Shown here: positions 52,928-61,444 of the stretch, piece after piece | Layout of the letters: the number at the start of each line of letters is the position of its first letter | Position numbering within the stretch: position 1 is the first letter of the stretch | Assembly: GCA_965205545.1 (NCBI GenBank) | Contig: OZ242170.1 | Location: forward strand, 744,001 to 808,000 | From: Bin55 sp965205545 | GTDB lineage: Bacteria > Pseudomonadota > Gammaproteobacteria > Pseudomonadales > Azotimanducaceae | Reading direction: 5' to 3' | Length of the DNA: 64,000 bases | The notes under the pieces: generated by a model | Database searches by the model: none | Seen by the model: the letters and a program-made list of their open reading frames with translations, nothing else | Told to the model about the DNA's origin: nothing | Position numbers and translations under genes: made by a program

Positions 52928-53311
52928 ATGAGCAGCAGACAGATCTGCCGCATTCCCGCAATATTGCTCATCCTAGTGTTGTTCGGTTGTTCCAATCACA
53001 CGAGCGATGACCGCGCCCGGGCCACATTTGACCGCAATGTTGAGAGCTGCATCTGCCGCCATTTGGACTTTGAGGAAGACCACTATTCCGGTTTAACGTA
53101 TGAGCAGTTTGTCGAGGACTGCAATGACACGGTACTCAGCTCAAATCCCTCCCGCTATCCCGAGTCTTTCAATTCCGAACCTAGCCTAGACGAATTGCGG
53201 TGTCAGGAACTCGTGCAACCGTGGCTAGATGAAGTAGCAGCTGCGAAAGCCTTGCAGGAAAACAATCGGAAGCTCTTCGAAGAACTACAGGACGAGGAAC
53301 TAACTCAATAG
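52928..53311 (+). CDS. small lipoprotein
   Basis: The 127-residue product has a basic start, a hydrophobic stretch and a lipobox-like LVLFGCSN, so Cys21 should be lipidated. The mature part is acidic, has several cysteines (ESCICRH, EDCND, ELRCQE) and ends in a coiled-coil-like segment. The ATG abuts the TAG of the dioxygenase gene, implying translational coupling. The family is not recognised. Confidence 0.75.
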   Translation: MSSRQICRIPAILLILVLFGCSNHTSDDRARATFDRNVESCICRHLDFEEDHYSGLTYEQFVEDCNDTVLSSNPSRYPESFNSEPSLDELRCQELVQPWLDEVAAAKALQENNRKLFEELQDEELTQ

Positions 53312-53318
53312 TCCCGCG

Positions 53319-54419
53319 ATGGAGTTTGCCTTTACAGATGAACAGAACCAGCTACGCGAAACTGTGGCTCATTTCCTTGAATCTCGTTGCCCTATCGCGA
53401 AAACACGCAACCAATTCCACTCAACCAATGGTTTCGATAAAGAGGTGTGGCGATCATTGGTGCATGACCTAGGATTGGGAGGCATACACGCACCGATTGA
53501 GCAAGGAGGAGCAGGACTTTCCTATGTTGAGACCTGCATCGTACTGGAAGAAATGGGAAGAGCGCTTTACAGTGGACCCTTCCTCTCATCGAACGTATTG
53601 AGTGTAAACGCACTAATGTGTTGCGAGGGTGCAAGCACAGCATCCTTTCTGACGGATGTAATCTCTGGCGATCGCGTAGCAACAGTCGCCTTTGTCGAAC
53701 GTGATGCCAAATGGAATCCGCAGGAGTTTGAGTGTTTGGCAAGCAATGGCTCGCTTAGCGGCGAAAAGACCTTTGTGTTCGACGGATCCAACGCCGATTT
53801 GTTGATTGTTGCTGCACGATCGGATTCTTCAGACCGCTGCAGGTTGTATGCCGTTGACGCAAACTCGATAGGGATCGACTGCGTAAATTTGGATTCAATC
53901 GACTTGACGCGACGCCTTTCAACGATTCGATTTGATAGCGTGAAGGCAGTCGGACTGGGCGCAATCGACGAGTCCAAGTATCAAGCGTTCCTCGATTTGG
54001 CTGTAGTTGCATTGGCCAATGAAATGATAGGAGGGGCTCAACACATGCTCGATTCCGCGGTCGAATATGCATCCACCAGAGTTCAGTTCGGCAGAACCAT
54101 CGGTTCTCTGCAAGCAATCAAGCACAAGTGCGCGGAGTTGCTTCTCGACGTGGAGCTAGCCAAATCAGCTTGCTACCGAGCGGCCGAAGCGATGGATCGC
54201 GAAGACCTTGGTCGGTCGCAGATGGCCAGCATCGCCAAAGCCATGGCAAGCGACGTTTTTGTTAAAGCCGCACTGGATTGCATACAAATTCACGGTGGCA
54301 TTGGCTTTACTTGGGAAAACGACACTCATCTCTGGTATCGCCGGGCAAAGAGTTCAGAGGTCTACCTTGGCGATTCCTCCTTTCATCGAGAGAGGTATCT
54401 GCAGGAGCTTGGTGTGTGA
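53319..54419 (+). CDS. acyl-CoA dehydrogenase, first of a pair
   Basis: The 366-residue flavoprotein has the ACAD N-terminal helices (FTDEQNQLRETVAHFL), the ASTRVQFGRTIGSLQAIKHK helix and the C-terminal QIHGGIGFTWENDTHLWYRRA. It lacks the ordinary GGT-EIQ FAD motif at the end and has YLGDSSFHRERY instead. Its stop overlaps the start of a second ACAD gene. Such unequal pairs form heterotetramers in steroid-side-chain degradation, as in FadE28/FadE29 of mycobacteria. That is a suggestion, not shown here. Confidence 0.9.
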   Translation: MEFAFTDEQNQLRETVAHFLESRCPIAKTRNQFHSTNGFDKEVWRSLVHDLGLGGIHAPIEQGGAGLSYVETCIVLEEMGRALYSGPFLSSNVLSVNALMCCEGASTASFLTDVISGDRVATVAFVERDAKWNPQEFECLASNGSLSGEKTFVFDGSNADLLIVAARSDSSDRCRLYAVDANSIGIDCVNLDSIDLTRRLSTIRFDSVKAVGLGAIDESKYQAFLDLAVVALANEMIGGAQHMLDSAVEYASTRVQFGRTIGSLQAIKHKCAELLLDVELAKSACYRAAEAMDREDLGRSQMASIAKAMASDVFVKAALDCIQIHGGIGFTWENDTHLWYRRAKSSEVYLGDSSFHRERYLQELGV

Positions 54420-55663
54420 ACGTGGACTGGAGCGAGGACAAGGTACGACAGGGAGTCAGCGCGTGGCTGGGAGCCAATTGGGATCCCAACGCCAAATTGA
54501 TCGACTGGCGCAATACACTCGTCGATTCAGGATGGGGAATGCCGGCATGGCCATCGCAATGGTTTGGCAAGGACCTTCCACCTGGGTTGGTCCCAACCGT
54601 GCTAGAGGAATTCGACCGAATTGGTGCAGTGGGAGTAGCACGTACTGGCATTCGGCTCTTAGCCGCCGAAACGCTGTTGGCGCATGGGACAGACGAACAA
54701 CGAGAGCGTTTTCTGCGTCGCATTCTCACCGGAGAGGAAATATGGTGCCAACTGTTCAGCGAACCTGGAAGCGGATCGGACTTGGCTGGCGTGACTACGC
54801 GCGCAAAGCGAGATGGCGATGTGTGGATCGTCAACGGGCAGAAGGTTTGGACTACTAGCGCTCATCACGCTGATTTTGGTTTGTTGCTCGCCCGCACAAA
54901 TTGGGACGTGCCCAAGCATCAAGGCATGACCTACTTCGTCATCGACATGCGACAGGGTGGTGTCGACGTGCAGCCGCTAAGACAAATGAATGGCTATGCG
55001 TCGTTCAACCAGGTGTTCTTCACTGACGCGACAATTCCGCTAAATATGCGAGTAGGCGTCGAAGGCAATGGATGGCGGGTTGCCATGACCACACTAATGT
55101 ATGAACGACGAGCCGCTAACGCGCTGACGGGCCAAAGACTGGCTCCAAGACCAGATGGATCGATATATGGCGAAGAGGCCAAGGAAAACGCTTTGCTCGC
55201 TGAACCCTATACGTGGTATCCGCAACGTGCCGGTCGCGTAGACCTAGCGATCGACCGAGCGCTCACGACTGGAAGCATTGAGAATCATGCCACGCGACAA
55301 GAACTCTCACGTCTACTGATGATGTCCAAGTGCGCGGAATGGACAGCGTCACGAGCACGGGCGGCACAACAGCAGGGCCAACCTCAAGGCCCCGAGGGAT
55401 CGTTGGGGAAACTAGCTAATAGTCAGATAGCAAAACAAGCTTTGAAGGTGCACACCATGAGTTCCGGTTTGGATTCAATGCTTTCTGGTGAAGATAGCCC
55501 GTTGCACGGACTAATTGCAGAAATACTCCTATCTGTACCTGCCATTTCCATTGCAGGAGGAACGGACGAGATTCAGAAGAACATAATTGCTGAACGGGTG
55601 CTGGGCATGGAAAAGGAACCTCGACTGGACTCTGGACCGTTTCGCGACGTGAGAAGAAACTAG
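54416..55663 (+). CDS. acyl-CoA dehydrogenase, second of a pair
   Basis: The 415-residue ACAD has the substrate/FAD motif QLFSEPGSGSDLAGVTTRA, the NGQKVWTTSAHHADFGLLL segment and the C-terminal GGTDEIQKNIIAERVLG FAD contact. The start is a GTG at 54416 that overlaps the TGA of the first ACAD (GTGTGA) with CAGGAG eight bases upstream. The open frame continues further upstream but inside the other gene. Together the pair probably makes one enzyme that desaturates an acyl-CoA. Confidence 0.9.
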   Translation: MNVDWSEDKVRQGVSAWLGANWDPNAKLIDWRNTLVDSGWGMPAWPSQWFGKDLPPGLVPTVLEEFDRIGAVGVARTGIRLLAAETLLAHGTDEQRERFLRRILTGEEIWCQLFSEPGSGSDLAGVTTRAKRDGDVWIVNGQKVWTTSAHHADFGLLLARTNWDVPKHQGMTYFVIDMRQGGVDVQPLRQMNGYASFNQVFFTDATIPLNMRVGVEGNGWRVAMTTLMYERRAANALTGQRLAPRPDGSIYGEEAKENALLAEPYTWYPQRAGRVDLAIDRALTTGSIENHATRQELSRLLMMSKCAEWTASRARAAQQQGQPQGPEGSLGKLANSQIAKQALKVHTMSSGLDSMLSGEDSPLHGLIAEILLSVPAISIAGGTDEIQKNIIAERVLGMEKEPRLDSGPFRDVRRN

Positions 55664-55864
55664 CGAACGCAGTACCTCAACAACGGTGCGAGGTCAGACG
55701 GATTGTTGCAAGTGTCACACGTATTCGAGTAACTGGTACACAGTCGTCGGAGTATTCATACGCTGTACAAACCTACTAAGTGAGGATTGGACTTGCTGAC
55801 AACTGAATCGGCGGTAGACTTAGCGGAGTTTACACGTCGCATCAATCACCTTTAGATCATCGCT

Positions 55865-56143
55865 ATGGCACGACGCATTCGAGATTTGGACGGCTCAAAG
55901 ACAACAAAGGTTGATTTGGCCGAGATTACACGGCGCGATGCGATACTCTTGACGAGAGTCTCGCGGACGCTGCTAATCGTAACTACATTGTTTCTTTCGT
56001 ACACAGTAATTAGCACTGGTCGCGCGCACTGGGGGTTGGTTGTGTTGTGCGCAACTATCGTGATTGCATTTCTAGTATTTCAGACCAAAGTCATAGGTTT
56101 CTTTCAGGGACTGCGGCACAAGCTTGGGTCCCCTTCTGGTTGA
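55865..56143 (+). CDS. small two-helix membrane protein
   Basis: The 92-residue product has a basic N-terminus (ARRIRDLDG), two hydrophobic segments (LLIVTTLFLSYTVI, WGLVVLCATIVIAFLVF) and a short basic tail. There is no recognised family. It is preceded by 201 bases without a gene. Coding is plausible from the membrane pattern but not certain. Confidence 0.5.
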   Translation: MARRIRDLDGSKTTKVDLAEITRRDAILLTRVSRTLLIVTTLFLSYTVISTGRAHWGLVVLCATIVIAFLVFQTKVIGFFQGLRHKLGSPSG

Positions 56144-56229
56144 TACCAAGGGAGCGTGTCAACGAATGGCTACGCTCGATCGCCCGCACTAAACCTATAG
56201 AGAAGTTACGTAGCTGAACCCCAATACAC

Positions 56230-58239
56230 CTAGGCGTTTGACAAAGTGTCCCAGAGAAACTCGAACACCAACGTCTGCATGAATGCTCGCTGAGTATTGT
56301 CCGCTGCTCCAGCATGCCCACCGGCAGTGTTCTCGTAGTAGTAGACAGTATGTCCAAATTCCTCAAGCCTCGCGGCCATTTTTCGAGCATGTCCTGGATG
56401 AACTCGATCGTCGCGAGTTGACGTTGTAATTAGGATTGGAGGGTAGTTCCCGTCACGGTCAACGTTTTGGTACGGCGAATAATTCTTGAGAAACTCCCAA
56501 TCGTCCGGATTTTCGGGATCGCCATACTCGGCCATCCAGCTAGCCCCGGCCAAGAGCAAGTGATATCTGCTCATATCAAGAAGAGGCACTTGGCAAGCAA
56601 TCGCTCCGAATAAGTCGGGCCTGCGCGTATACATGTTTCCCATCAACAGTCCGCCGTTGCTGCCGCCTTGTATGCCAAGTTGGTTTTGTCTAACGACTCC
56701 GCGATTTATCAAGTCCTCAGCAACAGCAATGAAGTCGTCATATGCTTTGTGGCGGCGTTCTCTCAACGCCGCATGGTGCCAAGCCGGCCCAAACTCCCCT
56801 CCTCCGCGAATGTTCGCAATGACATAGCTGCCACCTCGTTCCAACCACCCAACCCCAACCGTGCCGGAATACTGCGGCAGCATTGAAACTTCAAAACCAC
56901 CGTACCCGTATAGCAATGTCGGTGTCGGACCATCAGCACTAGCGGGCCGGATCTCGTAGTAGGGTATGCATGTGCCGTCTTGCGATGTTGCCCAATGTTG
57001 GGACGCAGCAAACTTCGACTCATTAAAGAACGAAGGTGCTTGCTTGAGAGTTTCCAAAGTTGAACCAGACTGCCCGATTGAAACTGACGGCGGCTCAAGA
57101 AAGCTCTCTGAATGCACTACGTAAATGTCGCTGGTGTCCGAATCAAAACCATGCGCCGATTCGTTCAAAAAGCCAGATTCGCTGCCAATTCTGTCAACTC
57201 GCCAGCCGGTGTCCGTTTTGACGGCACTATATGCTCGTGTTCTCACGTTTTCGGATACATTGAGCACGACCGAATCCTTGGTTGTACTCCATCCCTCAAG
57301 CGTAGAGCTTTCGTCTGGTTCAAAGAGTATGTCCAAGTTGGTCGAGTCGGCTGTGTTTGCACAGACTTCACCAATCAAAAGGCTACCCGCCTTGTACGAA
57401 TTCCAATCCGTCTTCAGGCGAAGAATCAATGCGCCCCTATGGATCATTGCATTTGCACTGCTGGGCTTGTTCACACGTTCAAGGTTGCCGTCTCGATAGA
57501 CAAACAGCTCGGAGTTGTAGAAGTCCGTCCCACGCGTAATGTAGTACTCAGAATAGCCATTCCAGGGGTCAGAATGGGCACCAACCCCCACGTCTGTGCT
57601 CTCTCCACGAAAAATTTCACGCACAGTTGACAGTTGCTTTCCCCTCTCCCATACACACACCGTCATTGGATATCCGGAATCTGTCATCGATTCCGATCCA
57701 AAATCAGTACCGATCAACAGTTTGTCCCTGCCCGCCCAACTGACATTCGATTTGGCTTCAGGAACAGTGAACCCGTTCTCAAGAAAGCCCCTCTTTTCCA
57801 AATCGAACTCTCTCACTACTGCCGCGTCGCCGCCTCCTCGAGACAGATGGATCAGTGCCCTATCGTGATCGGGGCGAAGCATGGAATGCCCGCCCCAAAC
57901 CCAATCTTCGTCTTCGGCTTTTGCTAAAGCATCTAGATCCAGAATGGTCTCCCACACCGGATCTTTAGTCTTGTACTCATCCAAATTCGTCCGGCGCCAG
58001 ATTCCTCGCGGATGAGCTTTGTCCTGCCAAAAGTTGTAGAGATCGGTTCCGTAAGCAACAAAGCCTGGGATTCGTTCGTCGGAATCCAGTATTGCAAGAA
58101 TTTTTTCTTGTTGTGCTTCGAATCTGCTCGTGGTGCAGAATTGTTCTTTAGTTTTGTGGTTTTTCTGTTCTGCCCAGTTAAGTGGCTCCTCTCCCTCCAC
58201 TTCTTCCAACCACAGGTAGGGATCGTGTGTCGATGCCAT
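56230..58239 (-). CDS. prolyl oligopeptidase (S9A)
   Basis: The 669-residue serine peptidase has a seven-bladed propeller part and a C-terminal hydrolase. Its catalytic serine lies in QGGSNGGLLMGN, the aspartate in TSTRDDRVHP and the histidine in AGGHAGAAD. The N-terminus DPYLWLEEVEGEEPLNWAE is typical. There is no signal peptide, so it cleaves short proline-containing peptides in the cytoplasm. The ATG at 58239 is preferred to an in-frame TTG four codons earlier. Confidence 0.94.
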   Translation of the reverse strand: MASTHDPYLWLEEVEGEEPLNWAEQKNHKTKEQFCTTSRFEAQQEKILAILDSDERIPGFVAYGTDLYNFWQDKAHPRGIWRRTNLDEYKTKDPVWETILDLDALAKAEDEDWVWGGHSMLRPDHDRALIHLSRGGGDAAVVREFDLEKRGFLENGFTVPEAKSNVSWAGRDKLLIGTDFGSESMTDSGYPMTVCVWERGKQLSTVREIFRGESTDVGVGAHSDPWNGYSEYYITRGTDFYNSELFVYRDGNLERVNKPSSANAMIHRGALILRLKTDWNSYKAGSLLIGEVCANTADSTNLDILFEPDESSTLEGWSTTKDSVVLNVSENVRTRAYSAVKTDTGWRVDRIGSESGFLNESAHGFDSDTSDIYVVHSESFLEPPSVSIGQSGSTLETLKQAPSFFNESKFAASQHWATSQDGTCIPYYEIRPASADGPTPTLLYGYGGFEVSMLPQYSGTVGVGWLERGGSYVIANIRGGGEFGPAWHHAALRERRHKAYDDFIAVAEDLINRGVVRQNQLGIQGGSNGGLLMGNMYTRRPDLFGAIACQVPLLDMSRYHLLLAGASWMAEYGDPENPDDWEFLKNYSPYQNVDRDGNYPPILITTSTRDDRVHPGHARKMAARLEEFGHTVYYYENTAGGHAGAADNTQRAFMQTLVFEFLWDTLSNA

Positions 58240-58393
58240 AGTGTTTTCCAATTGCTTGTGATTAAGGGCTCGTACTAGGGATCCGAGTGCGAGGGCGTAT
58301 ACATTCCGTTGTGAAATTCATGCAATCTGCGTTAGCGCGAACAACCGTCGTTGCAGCACCACATGATGTAGAGAGACGAGAGATCTCAGCTCT

Positions 58394-59197
58394 CTAGGGG
58401 GGCTCGAAGAACATAGAGGTTCGGCCGCCGTCAACTACGAGGTCATGACAGTTGACATAGCTGCCCGCATCGCTCGCGAGATACAACGCCGCTTCTGCGA
58501 TGTCGTTAGCAAGACCACTTCGAGGAGTCGGAGTGGCTTTAGCTAGATTGCGCTGCAACTTGGCCATCTTTCTTTCGTTCTCCTCGGTCGGCAGCGTGTT
58601 GGCGCGGGCAGAACCACCCCAGAATATGGGCGTGGCAATGGCTCCCGGCGATATAGTGTTGACTCTAATCCCCAATGGCCCCAACTCTACTCCCGCGAGG
58701 CGTGTGTAGTGAGATACTGCTGCTTTGAGAACCGAGTAGACTGCATTGCCCTGACGATATCGTAGTCCAGCAATGCTCGAATTGTTGATTATGGAACCTC
58801 CTCCATTCGCTTGCATGTGAGGAACTGCATAACGAGTTGTGAGCATGACACTCGTCAGCAATAGGCGTACTCCGTAGTCAATCTGATCCGCCGTAACGTC
58901 CAGTACTCCCCCGCTCGTGGGACCACCGGCATTATTGAAGACCACATCTAGTCGCCCGAATCGTTCAACCGTGGCTTCAACCGAGTTTCGAATGTCTTCG
59001 TCACGAGTTACGTCGCACTCAACATATAGTGCATTTGCATTTCCTAACCTCTCAGCTAGGGCATTCCCCTTCGCTGCTGAGCGGCCAGTCAGCACAACGT
59101 GCGCCCCTTCGTCCACGAAAAGTTCACACGTTGCTTCGCCAATTCCACTAGTGCCCCCGGAAATCAGAGCCACTTTACCTGCAAGTCTGCCTGTCAC
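58394..59197 (-). CDS. short-chain dehydrogenase/reductase
   Basis: The 267-residue SDR has ISGGTSGIGEA near residue 13, VFNNAGGPTSGG, the catalytic serine in NNSSIAGL and YSVLKAAVSHY with the Tyr-Lys pair. It starts with GTG. It lies 17 bases downstream of two MaoC-type hydratase genes on the same strand, so the three probably form a unit oxidising a 3-hydroxyacyl-CoA after hydration. The substrate is unknown. Confidence 0.9.
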   Translation of the reverse strand: MTGRLAGKVALISGGTSGIGEATCELFVDEGAHVVLTGRSAAKGNALAERLGNANALYVECDVTRDEDIRNSVEATVERFGRLDVVFNNAGGPTSGGVLDVTADQIDYGVRLLLTSVMLTTRYAVPHMQANGGGSIINNSSIAGLRYRQGNAVYSVLKAAVSHYTRLAGVELGPLGIRVNTISPGAIATPIFWGGSARANTLPTEENERKMAKLQRNLAKATPTPRSGLANDIAEAALYLASDAGSYVNCHDLVVDGGRTSMFFEPP

Positions 59198-59214
59198 GTT
59201 ATTTGATTCGCTAC

Positions 59215-59631
59215 CTAAGGCAACTTGATGGTCGCTGTACCGAAGACTCGGGTTTCATTGGCTTCGTTGGTAACGGTGATATCGATTTCTACAGTCTTCT
59301 CGTCTTCGTCAATATTCGTCACGACTCCGGTAATCTTGTGTGGGTGGTCGACCAATACTGGAGCTCGAAACACCGTGTCGATCACGGTGATCTGGGCGTT
59401 AGGTGCCCAACGATGAATCATCGCTCCAAGAAATCCCTGGCTCAAGACTCCAGGCACGATCGCGCCAGGAAAGCCTTCTTTTCGCGCAATCTCATGGTCC
59501 GTAAATCTACCGGTGCCCCACCCCACGTGTCGGCCAAACCGTTTTATGTTGTCCAGACTAGTATCTGGATCAAATGCAGGTAGTGTCTCACCGAACTCAA
59601 CATCTGCAATCGAATGAACGGTATCAGCCAC
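59215..59631 (-). CDS. MaoC-like dehydratase/hydratase, C-terminal half
   Basis: The 138-residue hot-dog-fold protein contains ARKEGFPGAIVPGVLSQGFLGAMI in pieces typical of MaoC hydratases, and ends with TRVFGTATIKL. It starts with a GTG overlapping the last codons of the upstream partner gene by eight bases. Two-chain MaoC hydratases, one subunit per hot-dog domain, act on large acyl-CoAs in other bacteria; the pairing here suggests the same. Confidence 0.87.
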   Translation of the reverse strand: MADTVHSIADVEFGETLPAFDPDTSLDNIKRFGRHVGWGTGRFTDHEIARKEGFPGAIVPGVLSQGFLGAMIHRWAPNAQITVIDTVFRAPVLVDHPHKITGVVTNIDEDEKTVEIDITVTNEANETRVFGTATIKLP

Positions 59632-60070
59632 TTGATCGCTCCCGAATCACCGTTCGAGTGTCAGCATTGGCAATATGGGTACCTCCATCATCGTAGATTT
59701 CCATCCGTGTGACGAGGAACACCATTCTTCCAGATCGTCCAGTCTTGGTGTAAATGTCGTGCAAGTGCGACTTGCCGGTTAGCTTTGCACCGTCTCGCAC
59801 CGGAGCTTTCCACTCAACCTGCTTTCCAGCATCCATTCCAACGCCGTTTAGTGGCGGAAAGTCCGGTGGAAAATTGCGTCGTCCCACAAGCGTGGAAACG
59901 AACGTAGGAGGCGCTTGAAAGTCCGGATGGTCGATTTCTGTGAACTTCGGATCTGTTTCCCCTGAAGCTAGGGCATACTCACGAAAACGCTTACCGTCTA
60001 TCTCAAATTCCACTTCATCGAATTCGATGTTTAAGAACCGTTCTCTCAGGTCTTCAATATCGGTATCCAA
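59624..60070 (-). CDS. MaoC-like dehydratase, N-terminal-type half
   Basis: The 148-residue protein shows the FAS1-like/MaoC N-terminal hot-dog pattern: EIDGKRFREYALASGETDP, APPTFVSTLVGRR, and VRDGAKLTGKSHLHDIY. The start is TTG at 60070, chosen because GGGAGCGGGAA directly precedes it. It is coupled by overlap to the second hot-dog gene and followed by an SDR gene, forming a short fatty-acyl or steroid-like hydratase-dehydrogenase unit. Confidence 0.85.
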   Translation of the reverse strand: MDTDIEDLRERFLNIEFDEVEFEIDGKRFREYALASGETDPKFTEIDHPDFQAPPTFVSTLVGRRNFPPDFPPLNGVGMDAGKQVEWKAPVRDGAKLTGKSHLHDIYTKTGRSGRMVFLVTRMEIYDDGGTHIANADTRTVIRERSSG

Positions 60071-60503
60071 TTCCCGCTCCCTATACTCGCTCCCGGCAAT
60101 TCGACTATTCTATAAAAGGGACTAAGACCCTGAGTTGCACCTTGGACTGGAAGAGTTGCAATGATGCAACACCTAGTTGGTCGCATTAGAACGCCCGTTC
60201 CGCAATACGGGACTCGATTCAACCGTGGCACTGTATCGGTTCTACGATCAAAATCTAACGAGGACCATTTGCTCTATGACACAGCTTGCCCGTTAATCTT
60301 AGGTACGAACTTGAAGGCTGCTCGGGATTGGAAGCTAGGCTGGAATCGATACAAGAAACGTCCGCATTCTCTACGCGACCAAGCCGCTTCAGACTGTTAG
60401 GAAGTCTGCTCCCGTAATGGAAAGCCCTGTGTTACCATGCATGCAAGAGCAATTTCTCGACTAACACAATCTAACTGTCACGTCAAAACAAAGGAAACGC
60501 AAT
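60071..60503. other. divergent intergenic region
   Basis: The 433 bases separate the MaoC genes from the secreted protein. A small dyad GTTGCA-ATGA-TGCAAC lies at 60155-60170. A 79-codon open frame at 60161-60400 has no ribosome-binding site and no recognisable product. Otherwise I see nothing in it. Confidence 0.45.
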
Positions 60504-61241
60504 ATGAGAGATTCCTGTATTCAGCTAGGTCGCCTATTCGCCCTCTCATTGTTGATTGTGTGCGTCCACGGTGACGCAGAGAGTGTCACCGACACAGGTA
60601 CGGACCAAGTAAACAAGGCTTCCTATGAAATCCCCTACGAGCCACAAATCCTTCAATATGGTCTCGAAAACCTCAACTACCTCAAACGTGCAATACCAGA
60701 CTTGCACTCAACTGTAATTTCAACTGAATGGGAAACTATGGATGGGTTAGAACAGCTTAAAGTTGTCGCAAATCATACGTTAGTTAGTCTAGGTGCATCA
60801 CGCGAAGATCTTGATGATTACATTGGTCGTATAGATGACTATGAGTCGAGTGTTCCACAATCGAAAAAAGAGAATTTGTATGGAACATTTGCATCTTTTT
60901 CAGAAACGCTACTGCGTGAAATTATGTATTTTGAACTTGATACAGATGGTATAGAAGTTCTTATTGATGCTTATTCAATAATTTGGGAAGATTCACCACC
61001 AGACCGACTCTCTACATTTGAAGAATGTCTTTATGAGTCTTCCAATCATATGAAATCCAACCTAGTCAACATTTTTGAACAATGGTTAGAAAATATGGAA
61101 GAAATTCCAATAAATGCAGACCTCCTTGTTCCTCATGTTAGGTTACGGGGTAATACGATATCAGAGCTCAACGATAATAGGTTAGATTCATTAAAAATCC
61201 GTGAGAAATGTGATCAAGATTCTGTAGAGGGAGAAGACTGA
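60504..61241 (+). CDS. secreted protein of unknown function, AT-richer than neighbours
   Basis: The 245-residue product has a signal peptide (LFALSLLIVCVHGDAES), then an acidic, largely helical mature region without recognised motifs. Its codon use is AT-rich in the second half (many TTT, GAA, ATT, AAT), unlike the surrounding genes, which suggests acquisition by transfer or relaxed selection. GGAAA lies before the ATG. It is followed after 203 bases by a GMC dehydrogenase gene, with no evident functional link. Confidence 0.7.
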   Translation: MRDSCIQLGRLFALSLLIVCVHGDAESVTDTGTDQVNKASYEIPYEPQILQYGLENLNYLKRAIPDLHSTVISTEWETMDGLEQLKVVANHTLVSLGASREDLDDYIGRIDDYESSVPQSKKENLYGTFASFSETLLREIMYFELDTDGIEVLIDAYSIIWEDSPPDRLSTFEECLYESSNHMKSNLVNIFEQWLENMEEIPINADLLVPHVRLRGNTISELNDNRLDSLKIREKCDQDSVEGED

Positions 61242-61444
61242 ATCAGCAATTCAATTGACGCAAACAATCTCTATTGCATGAAGGAATGAAGCATATCAAT
61301 GTAGTGAGTTGCATTGCTGCACGATTGTTGGTTTATCGAATACTTCTTGGTGTCCTCTCAAATACACGGTACATCGTATGGCTCATTGGTACAACACTTC
61401 TAGTAGAGAATTGACCATCATCGCAGAGGACGAGGCTGATATCT

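Noticed and set aside
60155..60170. Small dyad GTTGCA-ATGA-TGCAAC as an operator
   Set aside because: Six-base arms are short enough to arise by chance in 433 bases and no repeat of the same element was seen beside a promoter.
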